Origin: Rosellinia necatrix
Lineage: Eukaryota; Ascomycota; Sordariomycetes; Xylariales; Xylariaceae
Length of the DNA: 64,000 bases
Reading direction: 5' to 3'
Assembly (NCBI GenBank): GCA_021209875.1
Contig: JAGYVD010000004.1
Span: forward strand, 2,046,001-2,110,000
Position numbers and translations under genes: made by a program. The stretch's first letter is position 1. The number at the start of each line of letters is the position of its first letter. Below are positions 44,688 through 58,931 of this stretch, piece after piece. The notes under the pieces were generated by a model. The model searched no databases, was not told the origin of the DNA, and saw only the letters and a list, made by a program, of their open reading frames with translations.

Positions 44688-46230
44688 TTGAACTGAGGAT
44701 TTGCCTCCTGGACAACTTCGATAATGGCTAGTACGCTTCAATGATTAGTGAGGCTGTCGACGGACGCTGTATTTCTAGCCTGGTGTGTGGAGAATAAGAG
44801 CAAACGGGCCATCCCTGGAGAGGGCAGGTTGAAGATTCAGGCGCACTGTCATACATGCCTACTAGGAAGGAGGCAGGTAGGTAGGTAGGTACTTGGTACC
44901 TAGGTTCAGTGCTTACAAGATAGAACTTCTCCTACCTAGGTAGCTTAACGTGACGCGCGACGCGCACGGACCCACATGAGGTTGGTGAAATGGTGAGAGA
45001 CGGGATCCCAGAGCACCTATCTAATCAACCACGACAGACATGCTAAAGTACCTAGACTTAGGTAGGTACCTACTACCTACTTACTTACCTACCTGTATAC
45101 TTAGACGTTAGGTATGAAGAGGTTATCTAAACTACCTACCTACCTACACCTTGCATTTTTTTCTCCGGACATGTGTGGTGCGCAAACTCACACGCTACAT
45201 ACTAGTTAGGTACTGAGTAGTTAGTATATATAGTATTACATCTCAAATCTACCTGGACCTCACCAGGGCATTTAATTTTTATTCAATTACATGTCACTAG
45301 GGCGTATCTCGCAGGAAGATCAGCAATGAAATATTGATAATGTCGGTTTCTCTTGGCCAAGACTGCTTCTGTTTTATCATGCTGAGGTCAAGGGGTTGGG
45401 CCATAGATGTGCCTAGGCATCTCATCACAGACAGCGGCTTTCGTGTTTTTCCTTTTTTCCTTTTTATCCCTTCCCACTCGCGTCGAGTAGGAATATGTAT
45501 GCCACCCGATGCAAAAGAAATCTTTTCGAGTATCCGAATTTCCCCCCGAGGGCACAGATCTGACGTTCCGCGGCGACGACGCCAAGTCATATCAAATGGA
45601 ATATCAATGCTTCCCTCTCGCGCAATACCCTTGGGTCCTACTCCGGGCCGTAACCCTCTCATCGAACAAAATATACGCCATGATACCCCTCTCCGAGCAT
45701 GTATGGAGGGGTATCCCGAGAGGCCACATAAAAGGGGGGATCCAGCCACCTCGTGGGTCGCACCACAAGGATAAAGCGAATAATCGAACAAGATAGTAAA
45801 AGCAAATGCCGTCTCAGCCATGCATAGAAAAAAGACTAAGAACACGGGACGGATCTTGCGTCTCTTGTCAGTAGTGTGGGCATCGTACCTGTGGTTGTCC
45901 CCGCTGCCGCATGAAGCTGCCAAGATCAAGCCGCGCTGTGTGGAGTCTCGAGAGCCCCGACATCCTAACAATTGCTATACCGATGGTGATGCCCACCTAC
46001 ATCACAATCACCTGGGTCAGATCCCCTAACACTTCATCATCACAACCCTAGGTAGGAAGGCATCGGGACAGACGGGAGGACTTTTTTTCTCTTTCGGCTA
46101 TGCTGCGCTCAAGGGCCCGACGTGGGTGGTGATGTCGTATACAAATCCGGCGAGTGAGCAAAATGCGGCCACGGCGATACAGGCGACCTTGCGTAATCAG
46201 AAAAATTCAAGGCCACTGTTAGGATACGGC
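44688..46230. other. Intergenic region with TAGG/CCTA clusters
   Basis: CBC1 promoter side and GSK3 3' side. Clusters of TAGGTAGG/CCTACCTA occur at 44870-44945 and 45055-45146. An open frame of up to 224 codons on the minus strand (45297-45971) starts at TTG and shows no motif; I do not call it. Confidence 0.5.
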
Positions 46231-47711
46231 TCAATCTAAACGCGCCATCATATCCTGCTTTGGCATTGGCGTAAAGTTGTCAATATCAATCCCACGGCCG
46301 AGTAGTGCCGGCCTTGCGTGCACAGGAACTAGTTTATGGTTCAGATGTGGCGCGATTGACATTTCTTCATAGCACTTAGTCAGTATACCTTCCTAGTGTT
46401 CTTGGCCTTGTGATCATCGGTACTCACCATGTTTAGTAAAGTCAAAAAGATTAGGTAGGTCTCTCAACTGGCCACTCGAATGTCGCGAGTCTGGAAGCTT
46501 TGTGCTTGGAGCTCGCAGCTCGTCGAAGAATGGATGTACCATAGCATCAATCGCACTTAGGCGCTCAGTAGGCGTGTATTCTAGCAATTTTGCAATCAAG
46601 TCGAGTGCATTTGCATCAGCCTTCCGGAACACCTTACTAAACGGGTGAGGCTTAATTTGGGGGAATTTGTGCTCCATGTAGTTCGGGTTCATGGTTCGAA
46701 TTTGTTCTCTAGTAGGGGTGCCGAGGACTTTGATAATTTCCACAAGCTGGTCGATGCCAGACTCTCCTGGAAATAAGGGTTGACCCAACATCAATTCCGC
46801 CATAACGCAACCAGTCGACCAGACATCTACCTAACGGTCAGAGAAATTCGCGCTAGCTCAGGAATAGAAAAACCCTTACCTATCTTGGTTGTATAGTTGG
46901 TTGCACCAAAGATCAATTCCGGTGCTCTGTAGTATCTAGAGCAGATATAAGATACATTGGGCTCGTTTTCGACGAGGATTTTGGCGCTTCCGAAGTCGCA
47001 AAGCTTGAGTATCCCAGTATTCGGGTCAAGCAAAAGGTTTTGTGGCTTAATGTCGCGGTGGCAGATACCTTGGGAATGGATGTAGGCCAAGGCTCGGAAC
47101 AGTTGATAGATGTACAGCTTGACTTCGAGGATCGGCATTGTCGTCTTCATTTTGTTGAAGAATCGCGAGGCTCGGTAGACCGTTTCAGGCACAAATTCTT
47201 GCACGAGATTTAGATAAACTTCATCCTTCTATTCAATCCATCAGATACTCAATCTCATCGTCGATGGGTCAGGGTCACTTCTTACACGCTCCCCATTGGA
47301 GTAATAAAACGCCTTAAGGTGCACAATGTTGGGATGTCGCACGATGCGCATGATCTGAAGTTCTCTGTTCTGCATAATAATTTAGCAAATAATCCGACGC
47401 CATCAATACTGAGGAACCCTAGACTTGCCTTGAACCTCTTATCTTGAAGCACGCGCTTAATGGCGGCATCCTCACCAGAAGGCGATAACTTTGTCTGGAA
47501 CACGACACCAAACGAACCATTGCCGACGATTTTGCATTGCGTGTATTGCAGGTCCCTCGTCTCGCCGGTGACACCGTCTTGGACCTTTTCGCGAATGACC
47601 TCTAAATTTTGTCTTAGTACGGCTGATTACGAAGGAGGGGTTGGGAGGTGGCTCGAGCTTACCTCCCATGCGGAGCGAATTGAACGCCGCAGTCGGGCGG
47701 TTCTGCGACAT
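46231..47711 (-). CDS. GSK3: Glycogen synthase kinase 3 (GSK3-type Ser/Thr kinase)
   Basis: Cytoplasmic/nuclear CMGC-family kinase. Six exons on the minus strand: 47663-47711, 47429-47601, 47286-47369, 46880-47228, 46428-46826 and 46231-46364, giving 395 aa, the family's usual length in filamentous fungi. The Gly loop GNGSFGVV is at 43-50, the ATP-binding Lys is K65 (AAIKRV), the catalytic HRD at 159-161, DFG at 180-182, and the activation-loop Tyr Y196 lies in [13 protein letters not shown], equivalent to the autophosphorylated Tyr of GSK3. All catalytic residues are present. The N-terminus is [17 protein letters not shown]; the C-terminus ends [11 protein letters not shown]. Intron 2 (47370-47428) has a GC donor, GCAAGT, rather than GT. 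Introns are 53-63 nt. The stretch upstream to about 49.5 kb is probably promoter and long leader. Confidence 0.96.
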
Positions 47712-49390
47712 GGCGAGAAGATATCAGCCTTGGACACACTACGTAGGATCGGATCCAAGTCGCCTCTAATGGTCACAAAGCAGAGACGGGAAGCGTCCAA
47801 GGCGAAGTTGCGGACGCCGTGTTGGGCAAGAACCGAAAGGATGAGTGGAATCTGCCGGGTGATGCGTGGGTCGGTGCACTCGGTTGATGGAGAGGCTGGA
47901 TATGACTGCTGTGTGGGTCGGTCTACGTGCCCTTGAGGGTGGTGCGGACGAGAATATAACGAGCCGAAAGGCAGAGTAGTAGTGGGCAGTAGAAGATGAG
48001 GGTGGAAATGGTAGTGCCGTGGTCGCGGTGCGAAGGCTTGTGGGTAGGCGACCGGATTGGCAAGTGGTTTTGGCAGGTCAAAAGGGCGTGCACGCACTGG
48101 GGATATTCGTTAGACAATAGTTATGTAGACGGGTTATCTCCGTTGAGGAAGAAAAAAAATGGGGTGTTGCTAGAGGAGAAGAAGAAGAAGTGTATTGTGT
48201 GTAGGTTGGTGGGCAGAGAAGAGGTCGAGTAGGGGAAAGTGAGGTAGGCTGGGTAGGGATTCTGGCGGGGTTTTCAGGGATTGTTTAGGTTGTATGGAAG
48301 AGTGGTAGGATGACGAGCGTGACTTTGCGGGAAGGGCTTGTTAGGTAATGAGGTCAGGTCAGGCCGGTCGATCAAGCTATTGTAAACTACCCGACAAAGA
48401 ATCAACGGGAACAGGACCAAAACTGGGGTGGGCTGTGCTAAGTTCTGCCAGTAACAAACGATTAGGACTCGGTAGGTGTAGGCAGTAGGAAGTATCCAGG
48501 CCCTCTTCAGGGCATCTTAGGTGGACGGATGTATGCAATTGCAGGTACCAGTCAACTGCCTAGAGGTACCCTACCACCTCTACAATAGCATGTACGCGAG
48601 AGCGTGCGAGACGATAAACCATGGCAGTAAAAGGCAACGCAAGGGACAACGTGACAAACAAACGAGTAGGGCGACAAGTTAAGGGATAAGCAATCAGCTC
48701 ATGTAGTTAGATAGATGCTTTATGTAAGCTGCGCATGGTTGATAGACGAGCGGGGGGGAGGGATTGACAGATGGATGGATGAAGGGGTTGATTGATTGAT
48801 TGATTGATGCGTGATGTGATGTTGGGTGTGCAGCGCAAGGCCATGGCCGTATACACATCTCGTGGTATGTGGTGGTGCAATATGCGTGTAACAACCCGCC
48901 GACAACCAACAGTCACGAAGTCAGTGCAACTCACCTCTTACGATGATGATTGATGGGGAATAGGTTCCTGTGTGTTGTTCGCTGGTGGTGGTCCTGAGTC
49001 CAGGCGACGTTAGCTAATTGCATTTGCAAGTGGCAAGCCAAAATGCATCCCGAGAGGACGGCCTGCCCTGTCCAGCATTGTCGAGGACAAGGAGAGCGCA
49101 AAGGCAAGGGCGGGCAGTAAGGATAGAGCAGGCTAGCTAGCTACTTTGTACAGCTTTACTCACTCGATGGAGGGAGGACCAGGAAATACAGTGTCGTTCG
49201 GCGACAGGCAAGAAACGGCGAACAGACTCGGCGATGGGGTAGCGGAATGTGTCTACAAAACCCAATTCCCGAACGGTTGGGGAAGAGAAGAAACACGAGA
49301 AAATCTTGGAGCCAGGAGGTAGACGTTAGGTACCTAGAGAGGTAGCGGGCAGGAGAATGGCCAACCGACACACAGGCGACGGAAGAATGG

Positions 49391-49424
49391 TAGGTTAGGT
49401 AGGTAGGTTAGGTAGGTAGAAAGA
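49391..49424. repeat. TAGG repeat cluster
   Basis: GTTAGGTAGGTAGGTTAGG-type units. Confidence 0.75.
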
Positions 49425-52400
49425 AGGTAGATTTTAGGTCGAGCAGGAGGACAAACGTCTCGACGACGCACGAAGAGAGTGAGGAGGGGTAGCAGGTAGC
49501 TAAGGTACCTGTTGACCTATTATGGTATTGGACGTACTAGACTGGCAGTGAGTGACACGGTAAGGCGCTGAAGTATAACTATAACTTCATAGGCATACCC
49601 AGGCTAGGTAGATTTAATAGCTCCCCGTGGTAATGGTGTACCTTACCCAGTACTAGGCAGTTTATGTATGTGTCTGGCTATATAGACTTTCTTGCAGGTC
49701 AGGCGACTGATTCCTGAACTATAATCAGAGCCCATTGGGTCATACCTGCGCCGAAGTGGGGCTAGTTTGGGCCTTGCAGCATCCCGGTGCAGGTGGTCAT
49801 CAGCGCGAAAGTTCAACTTGCACATACAATACATGCGGGTGCGTCTCCCTAATCATGTACGCCCAGTCCAACATTTACTATTTATTATTACCTATTTACA
49901 TTCATATCACGATAGTTGCTGAGGGAGGAAGAGGGAGGCCGCCCGCCCGCCCTCTCTCTGCCGGTTGCCTGGATAGCCAGCCCTCGGCTCTAGATCCCGT
50001 TCATCAAACGACTCAACAGACCACCCAGGTTAGGTAGTCGACAAACTGGTTTGCTAACGAGAGCAGCCGCTCCCCGCGTTCCCCTAGGGTATATCTCTAT
50101 TTCCAAGGGCACCATGGATTGCCGTGCCCTGTAACCGCTACCCATTTGATCTGTCCTCCCAATAGCAGCAGGGAGCAGTAGGGAGCAGCTCAGATCGTCG
50201 AATCCGGATCGTTCGAAGAGCAGACAGATGTGGACTCTCTCGAGTGTGAGCCCTGGTAAGTCGAAATACGCTAGACGCCTAGTCGCTAGTTCAAACACCA
50301 GCCAGGGTTTCGCTCCCATACTACTCTATGTAGTTGCGCACACTTATCAACTCATGACGATAGCTCCTACCGTCATCTCGGTACTCAGATGAGAAGTGAG
50401 CTATGTACCTACACTACCTACCTGCACTAGTAGGTAGCCTCAACCCAGATCGTTGAACTTAGGTACCCCGTCTGCTGGCCGGCAGCTACCGCTGTACATG
50501 CTTCATCAGCCCAATAGTATACCGTGAATCTCAACAAGCCAACCCTTCCCGTTAGGTTCCGTTTGTCGGCGGTTTAATGGCCGGCCTGTCTGGGGACTGC
50601 AGGCATTCAAAGATCCCAATTGGAAGAAGCGGGAGGAAGTAGTTAGGCCAATCTATTTCCAATCACAATTGCTAAGAACTTTGATGGGTGGTATATCTAC
50701 TGTCACTTTCTCCAGAGCCTGGATAGCCGTAAAAAAGAAACAGGGATAGGTGCATCCTATACTAGCCCTCAAAGTACAACATACCACGACGCTATTTTCT
50801 TGCTTACACAAGGCACGCGCACACAGCAGCACCAGCCACCTCATCACGCACCTTGTTTTGTCCACGTAACTCGAACAAGCTGCCAAAGATAATAACAACT
50901 CGACATATATAACATTCTACGTCCTATAGGCGACATGCTCATTCTATCCTCACGATTAGTTACTTGAGACTCAGTGCTTCGTGGGTGAGGGGTGTCAACC
51001 GGATGTACCCGCCACGACCATGATACGTCGTTAGAGGCGAGGGTTGATGCATGAATCCATGTCCTGTGGTGCTTCCCAAACAGCTGCCGTGGCTTTCTTT
51101 CATCTGCTAACAAGGGAAACCAGAAATCCTTCGCCCTCTGACTACACGGTAGTCCCAACCACGACCATAAAGGCGGTTGCTCTGTAGTTACATCTCAGCC
51201 GACTAAGAAACATTGCGCTGGTTTGGGTATCCCAGAGAGGCAAGCGGAAAGAATGGGAACCGACTTTGAACAAAACAGACCTAGATGCTGTTACATATAA
51301 CTAGATATAGGTGCTATTATCCGTGTCCTATCTAACTCCTACTATAAATAATACCTGTGCGGTAGGTGCGACGACGGATGAGGCTAATCGCTGCCACACT
51401 ACACCACAGGGCCGCACAGCTTCGAGACCTCTCACATACTAAGTGGTTACTTCTTTTTGATACCAAAAGAAAATGTCTGAACCACCAGGTTCTTCAGCCG
51501 GTCAATCCGCATCTAGTGTGAAATGAAACTGGCAACCGTTGTTGGCCTTTTCTAGGTTAGCAGTTGAACTAGACTACCGCCTGGGCTGCCACTACTGGCT
51601 CCAAGTTTCCGGGCCCAGGTCTTTGGGTTTACTCACAGCTCTGTTGCCCTGCCGCACTGACATGCACTGATTCGCCAATGTGGATGGGCGATCGGTCAGG
51701 ACGCGTTGCCCCCTCTACTAGCTCATTTCTCTCCGGATCAGTGGTGGATAGGCATACATACATGCGCTCTGTCTCATGGACGATTTGGCCGAAACAGCGA
51801 ATGCCAGCCAGTCAAGACGTACGATGCTCTACCATCTGGCCCAACTTGACCGATTTGGCCCGCAAGATACCATGACATAGGACAGCAAGTTGCAGGTTGC
51901 GCAAATGGCCCCATCGAGACGAATACATAGGCCTCGTGGCGTAGCTTCCAGCTCGGCTTTGTGGTCAGGCGATGCCCGGCCATTCTCTTAGGTGTTGTAT
52001 AGCACTCCGTTTCTCAAAGCTCGTCATTGTTATATTGCCAGGTCATTATGCAAGACAGGCAAACCCATGGGTGCCCCTGACCAGACACGAATCAGAGAGA
52101 GAAAAAACCATCAGGCACCGTGACATGTCTAGACCACTATCTAGATAGCATCTACATGAACTAACACCAGTAGTCGATACTTAGAATAGCCAGTGAAGTT
52201 GTCCCCATAGTGCAAATGAATGGCTGGAGCATCCCCACTGTTCAGCCCCTCATTTTTACTGCAGCGCTTCCCCACCCATCCGAGTCCGCCCCGCGGCCTC
52301 CTCACTAACTCAGTTGGAACCCAACATAAATTCCGCCGCCCAAGCGCAAAGGTCCCCCCAGGACGGAGACATCACCTCAGTAGACGTGGGGCCGGTAAAT

Positions 52401-55400
52401 GGTGACAATACAGACGAATCGATTCATTTGGATTTACACCACAGCCTAGTTGCTCCTTTGCCGCTTTTAGATATAATCGGCAGACTTTATGCTGTAATAG
52501 CACTGTTTACATATATATGATGTAGGCAAAATGCTGGCAGCCGCTGTTTTAATAACAGTGTGATATGCAATAAAGGTAGGTATTCTATGCCCATCCGTTA
52601 TCCAGACGTTACATCTCCCCTTTCGTGCAAGTCTTTCGGTGTTTGGGAGGTATTTGGTTTGTCTCCCAACTTCGTCTTCTGGGTAGTCCTCGGGCCTCTG
52701 TTCTTACACAATGTCTCAGATTGCATGACTCTGTCCTCGGCATATCCGTCAATTAATAGGTCCATGCCGGAAATATTATGTTTTTTAGAACCTACCCTCC
52801 AGAGTAGGCATTATCCAGAGCGAGGGCGGTTTAGATCGTGGGTGCATTCCATTCTTGTGGCCCTGTATGAACCCAGATACGATACTTGGGTGTACAACGC
52901 CTAGATATACAGGCCCTAAGTTACAGCTTGGCCGAGGCAAGTACCCAAAGTCTATCTATATTAGTAATACAAGGCTTAAGGTGAGAATAAATCGACGAGC
53001 ACACAAATTTCTATCTATGCCATCGAAGACCCAACATTTCTTACCAAATTTGAGGTACCTGACCAGCCTGACCTATGGAGACTCCCCCCCTGAAGTAGAT
53101 ATGATCTGCGCCGTGAGGTAGTGTATGTTGGGTACCTGGCTACCCAAGTGCTAGTTAGTCGTAAAGAGCTGCAGCTTCTTCCTAGGCACGCTAAACCTTT
53201 CTTATACATGGAACCTAATAGGTTGTTATCCATGAGAGAGCGGCTGAGGGTTATTATTATCCGAGCAGATAGAAACCACCTAGGTAGCTACTCGACATTG
53301 TACCTAGAATTGAGTAGATAGAAGAAGGAGAAGAAAAAAGGCCAATTGCCAGGTCACATCATGATGAATAATCAGTCATCGGCAACGGTCTTGTCTACCT
53401 AACGTGTGAATGCGCATAGCGGGATGGAACCCGTCACTACCCACATACATAATGGCGGCATCTGCTGGTTTATTAATTGCTCAGGTCAAGATAACTAACT
53501 ATTCATTCATTAGCTTAGTATATGCCGCAGATGCTAGACCGACATGGCTCACGAGGTAGAAAAGTTCAGCAGTGCAGAAGCGCCGTCTCTTTTGCACAGC
53601 CGATCACTCTTAAAACCATGATGAAACGCTGCAGTCCGAAGGTAGGTTATCGTTTTGACTTAAGAAGGCACTTTGGACTAACCTAGCTCTTCTCTGTCCT
53701 ACTTCCCTGGCCCAAATGCCCAACCAGACCGCACCTACCCAACAGGTACCCGGGTATTTGGACGCCTGCCTTATGTACCAGCCTGCGCTATCCCAGAAAC
53801 CAGCCCGCCCGACACTTTCCATTTTCATCGCCAATACCATCTCTATAAACAACATCAGGCACCCAGCAATATGCAAACAGATCCCTCCACGATTATGGTC
53901 AATTGGCCAATTGGCACGGGGTCGTAGAGGTTTTGCTGTTGAAATTACCTGGTCTTTGTTGTCTCCTCGATGATCCCGGGGATGGTAGGATTCGGGGGGT
54001 TCCACGACTCATGGGCGCCATGAAGATTATTACTACTGTACCTTCGCGTCTCTCCTGTTTCGAGTTCCGAGCACCTACTACGGTAATGGGATCGGCTCTG
54101 CCGGTTGCGGACTCACCTGGGGGGCCCTAAGAACCCAACGAGGATCTCGACCCGGTCTGTTGTGGCTCCCTTGGCGAAATTCATCGGCCACGTGAGCAGC
54201 GATTGTTGACTACCATGCTACTACACGGCAGAAGGGCAATAACAGACGGGCATGCCAAGCCAAGCACTTACTTCCACGCTAGGCAGCCAGGCTATTCTTG
54301 TTTCTCTAACCGTATCTATATACTGCCGGTCCCGCATGCCTAGGGGAGAGACGAACCCATGGCCCAAGCTACCTATGTCACTTCGTCTAATGCCCGAGCA
54401 TCATTCCCGAGCATCAGTCGCACAATGAGAGCAAAACTCTGAAGGGCTTCCGAGCGCATCCTCGCCCCCGATCCAATACACGGAGCGACGCCGCCAGCTT
54501 TGTATCTAGATAGCACGCGAGATTGTCCTCGCGACACACTGTTTTCTCTCAACCATGCCCACCCGCATAATATCTGCTACATATCACGAGTACGAGGCAT
54601 AACTTAGACTAACTGGGTCTAGTAAATATACTTTCTGCCCAACCGCCATAGCACATCGAAAGCTTTGACATGCGGCACCGCAGACGCCGTCCAGAGCCAA
54701 CGGTACACGGAGGTGTGATCCGGACCAGCCAAGATTCTAACTTATTTGGTTCCTCTACGGTCAATACTTCCCATTAGAAGCCAAGGGATCAATTAAACCA
54801 TAGCGGCTTACTCCAGTTCGATATTCTTGATGGGTTACGGTGTATATAATTAAATCGTTGGCCAGAGCAGCATTTTGCCATGCTTCCCTGATGGGGCGTT
54901 CATCCATTGCAGCTGTCTGCGTTGGTGCACGAGGAGCAACTCTGGAATACGCATTGTCAATAGGCGGACAAAGTGCTTGGTAATTGACGTCGAGCCGCCT
55001 ATTGCTGGCCGTTTCGTTCGTCCACACGCTCAGCGGAAGATACACCCTAACGAGTGCATACGGAATCATAGGGGTGGCCACACCAATTTGATTTCGTCCA
55101 CAATCAGATCAACTCATGAACCGGCAAACGAGTAGCTTTAAATGTTCTACCAAAATCAGGGGCCCCCGTATACTCTCCTCTCACTCTAGATCGCGTCGAT
55201 CAACCTAGTCGTATGTCTCCAGAAGAGGGCACAAAGGTTGCTATGTATTCACCTGCGAGCAAGGCCAGTCTTTGGGCCTTACAGCTCGTCGGGGCATATA
55301 TAAAATATCTTAGTAGGTTGCCTACACATTTGAAACAATAACCCCGTACGCAGACGGTCTGCTTGATATTTCTTTGCAGTTTCCCCTGTATCCATGCCGT

Positions 55401-58400
55401 AACATCAGGCAATATCGGGCGCTTCGGACGGGATCGTCCGATTTCCAATGCGTCATCCCGACCACCCTTCCTCCAAGCTACCCCCGACCATCGCCCCGAG
55501 AAATAATATAATGACTGGACGCCGCATTTCTGCATCGTTCGGTTCGGTATGGCTCTAAATGTTCTTAAGAGCATCCTCAAGGAAAGGTAGTAACATCAAA
55601 TCTGTTTTCCAATCCGCTTTATACAGGTCCTCATATAGCATAATAGTCTATAGCATCTGTTGCTAATGTAAAGCCACTATAAGGACCAGAACGATGAAGT
55701 TCGACAGTCTTTCTCTCTATCCAGCTTCAGCCATGCACGGCGAGGTAGCCAGATCGCATCAAAGAACGGCTTGGTGCAATCGGCCCCGTGCAGAGTGGCT
55801 ATAGAGCTAGAGTCTCTTTGCCTTTAAATGCCCAGCATGTTCTCAGTATTGACAAATCAACATGGCGTACGGAAGGCAATTACGGCAACGACATACAACT
55901 AACTATAGTCCTAGTTTTGGTAGATTGGCGTGCAACATCGCGGCTCGCCAAGAGTGTCTCCATTTCACCAGTATGTCAACCTTCACCACTGCGATCTCCG
56001 GCTTAATGCCGTACTCTCCGTTCGACGATTCTGGCTCCTTTGAAACACCAATCGGGGCGCCTTTCTCTCTTCCCACTTTGGTTGAAAGTCTTAACTTCGA
56101 CCAAAATATCCTTGCTCGTGGATAAGGGGCAATTCCCAAGACTCTCTTTTCATCAATTGTTTATGCATACAACGTTTTCCGCACCTCCACAACCCTTCTT
56201 GGAGGGTGACATACATACCTTGGTGTGCGGCGAGGTCATAAAATCCGTCGAACTGAACAGGCCATCGGGAGGGGTAGGTCGACTGAGACGAATCAATAAG
56301 TACAAGGCGACAATGGCGCTCGCTCATTATACGACATCGAACATTCTATCACAGATGACGACTGGCCCACCTACTCAGAACATGCAGCAGTCGCCGTCAG
56401 ATGACGGCACCTCAGCACACCCCTAGCGCTCTGCATGCAACCGGCGATTATATATAACCCTAACGCGTTTAGTAGCTGTCGGCTCTCGATCTCTCGTGCT
56501 ATCCTCGGCGGCCTCTCAACGTACGTCCCTGGCTAGGAGTGGAGCCCATAGCACGGGAGGATCTAATGAAGGTACCCTGCCCAATTTCTGCAAGAGAGCG
56601 TGTGGTAGCTTAGTGTCCGCGCCTTTACGGGGGCTTGGTTATGTAACATTAACCAGTCCTATCCTCCTGCCCTTCATAACCATACCAACACGAGCCGGCA
56701 ACTCAGGCATATCACGATGAATGCCCGGATGCCCTGGGACGTTCGAATCGGCTCACGGCAGGGAGATAGGTGCTCTACAGGGGGTCTCCGCGAAGGCGGT
56801 TGCCACCTAAGCTTCCTGATTGAGCGACATGCATATGTTTCTTACTTATTTAACTAACAGAAGTTCACAGCCCAAGGAGCTGTTTCTGGGTGCCCTCAGA
56901 TGGCGAAAAGCTACGTGCCACATTGAGGATATATGACAAGGCACCGTGTTCTAGGTACGAACGCCGTCCGCGTTGGTGGATTTCTGTGATATGCGCTCGG
57001 TTCCTGAAAACGCAACTCCCCACCTTCTTCTTAATATATAATCTATGCAAGCCCGTCCGCACGATTGGAATGTGCCGCCAGCACCCCTCTCTAGCCAAGG
57101 ACTGGTGGTGAGGGTGAAACCACTTCCCACGGAGCTATCTGGTCCACACAAGCTCCCAGCTCCAGTCCTGGCTAGGCACGTGTCTTTCTCTACATTGACA
57201 TTGGGCCGAACGAACGCATGCGTGCTGCATGCAGATCAGGCGAGACTGACTTGGATAGGACAAGACGCTGACATCGCGCCCCCCCCCGGCTTGCACCGCA
57301 TGAATCGCACACCATTGGCTTACAGATATACCCCTTGTTTGTCTCATTTTGCCCTTTCCTCTTTTCTTTTCTTTTCTTTTTTTCGTCGGACCAAATTGGG
57401 TACCTTCTGAGGCTTATCATCGATGGGGGGAAATAGAACTTCAACCCCTCCTCGAAGTCCTACGTCTGGAACAATCCGGTTTGTAAATCGATCCGTAGCC
57501 TTTTTTGGCATATTTATGTGGTGCTCGGCATAGCTTAGACATCGGTGGTGAAAAGGGAGAAATGTATGTAGTGTGTCCGTTCTACCCGCGTAAAATGTGA
57601 TCAGATCATCGAGGTAGCACAACTAGACATAGGCCGAAACTGGTAGGGACAAACGGCTCGACTGGTTAAGTTATGATGTTGTGTATTCGTAATACGAGAC
57701 TCTTAGTACGATGGGATTTAGTTGGAATTAACTCCTAGGCGTCCCCCTTGGAGAGAGCCCACCATGAGGCAGGCGGGCAATGGCATTTGTGCTTGTTTCT
57801 GGTGAGCTTCCCTATCCCTTTCGGTGCATACTTCCGCTTCTAACTCGTTCCACTGCAGCAATATTTTGCCCCTAGTGTGACTAGATCTATTAGCACACGG
57901 TTGCGTCTGTGTTTATCGGCCTAAAAACCAACTTATTGAGAAAACACGATGCCTTACTTGCGGTAAACGCGGTTTTTCATAACAAACTTATGCCCTTTTG
58001 GTGTATAATTGATACCGGTTAGCCCGATACTTGGGCTAGAAGAGGTTGATAAGACAAATGTGAGCATCTAGGAGGGTGCAGGTTTGGGGTATTTATACAC
58101 GCTGTGCAAGACAACACTGCCAATAGTCTTCGTAGATAACCTACGGGTGTTTTAAATACGTATTAGGGACTAGAATACATGTGCAGAGCTTGATGGAATG
58201 TTTTATATGCGGTCACTTCATTGATTTCAGTGAACGAGCACTCTTATACCAAAATATGTAATGAGCCACAAAGACCCTGAACAGCAAAAAGCATTAGAAA
58301 ACCAAATATAAATATTTCTCTATGCTACGTCCCAATGCAACTTAATAATATTACTTACTGGGTACCTGGATCGGGTAGCTGAGTACCTAGGTAGTGTAGG

Positions 58401-58663
58401 CAGGGAGGATGCTTCCAGCAGGTAACTCAGATCTAGATAGATAGTGGTGTTAGAGAAGACGAGTCATTCCAGATGGCGGACGGCCCTTTTGCAGCTGCCT
58501 GCCGCAGGGAAAGATCGAAGCTTGCGGACGTCTCGGTCCAATCGAGAAGCACTGGGCCGCCACTAAGATGGAAACTCAAGCCCTGCCTGCACCACATAAA
58601 AACCCCCGAACCATCTAAATCACGGGGCGGTTACCGTCGCCGCATGAACATAAGGAGAAGGGG

Positions 58664-58683
58664 AAAAAAAAAAAAAAAAAAAG
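58664..58683. repeat. Poly-A run in ELP2 leader
   Basis: An uninterrupted run of about 19-20 A ending some 22 bp before the ELP2 start codon. Confidence 0.85.
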
Positions 58684-58704
58684 AAGAATAAAATCGGGTA
58701 AAAC

Positions 58705-58895
58705 ATGGGCGAAGAACAGACCCAAGCCGAGTACCTATCCGTAGGGGCCAACAGACACACGGCGGTGGCGGACTGGGGCCAGGACGGGCTTGTAGCGTTT
58801 GGCGCCGACTCCAACATCGCCCTTTGGCGCCCGCATGTACGTATTATTAACCAGGGGGTGACCGCCCGCCCGGGCCTCAACACTAAAGAGGATCC

Positions 58896-58931
<36 letters not shown>

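Larger units (their letters stand above)
47712..58704. other. Second large gene-poor region
   Basis: About 11 kb with no gene I can support. The first 1-2 kb are probably the GSK3 promoter and leader, with a GAAGAAGAAG purine run near 48175-48190 and GATT repeats near 48788-48808. TAGG clusters lie at 49391-49424. Frames reach 131 codons at most and show no motifs. A polypurine stretch next to TGTAAC on the minus strand near 52600 is discussed as a possible retroelement edge. The end next to ELP2 has a poly-A run 58664-58683. Confidence 0.5.

Noticed and set aside
45297..45971. 224-codon minus-strand frame
   Set aside because: Opens at TTG, shows no motif, and an equally open frame lies on the other strand; not enough to call a gene.
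55788..56426. Pair of plus-strand frames that might form a spliced gene
   Set aside because: No convincing splice pair, no motif and no recognisable product.
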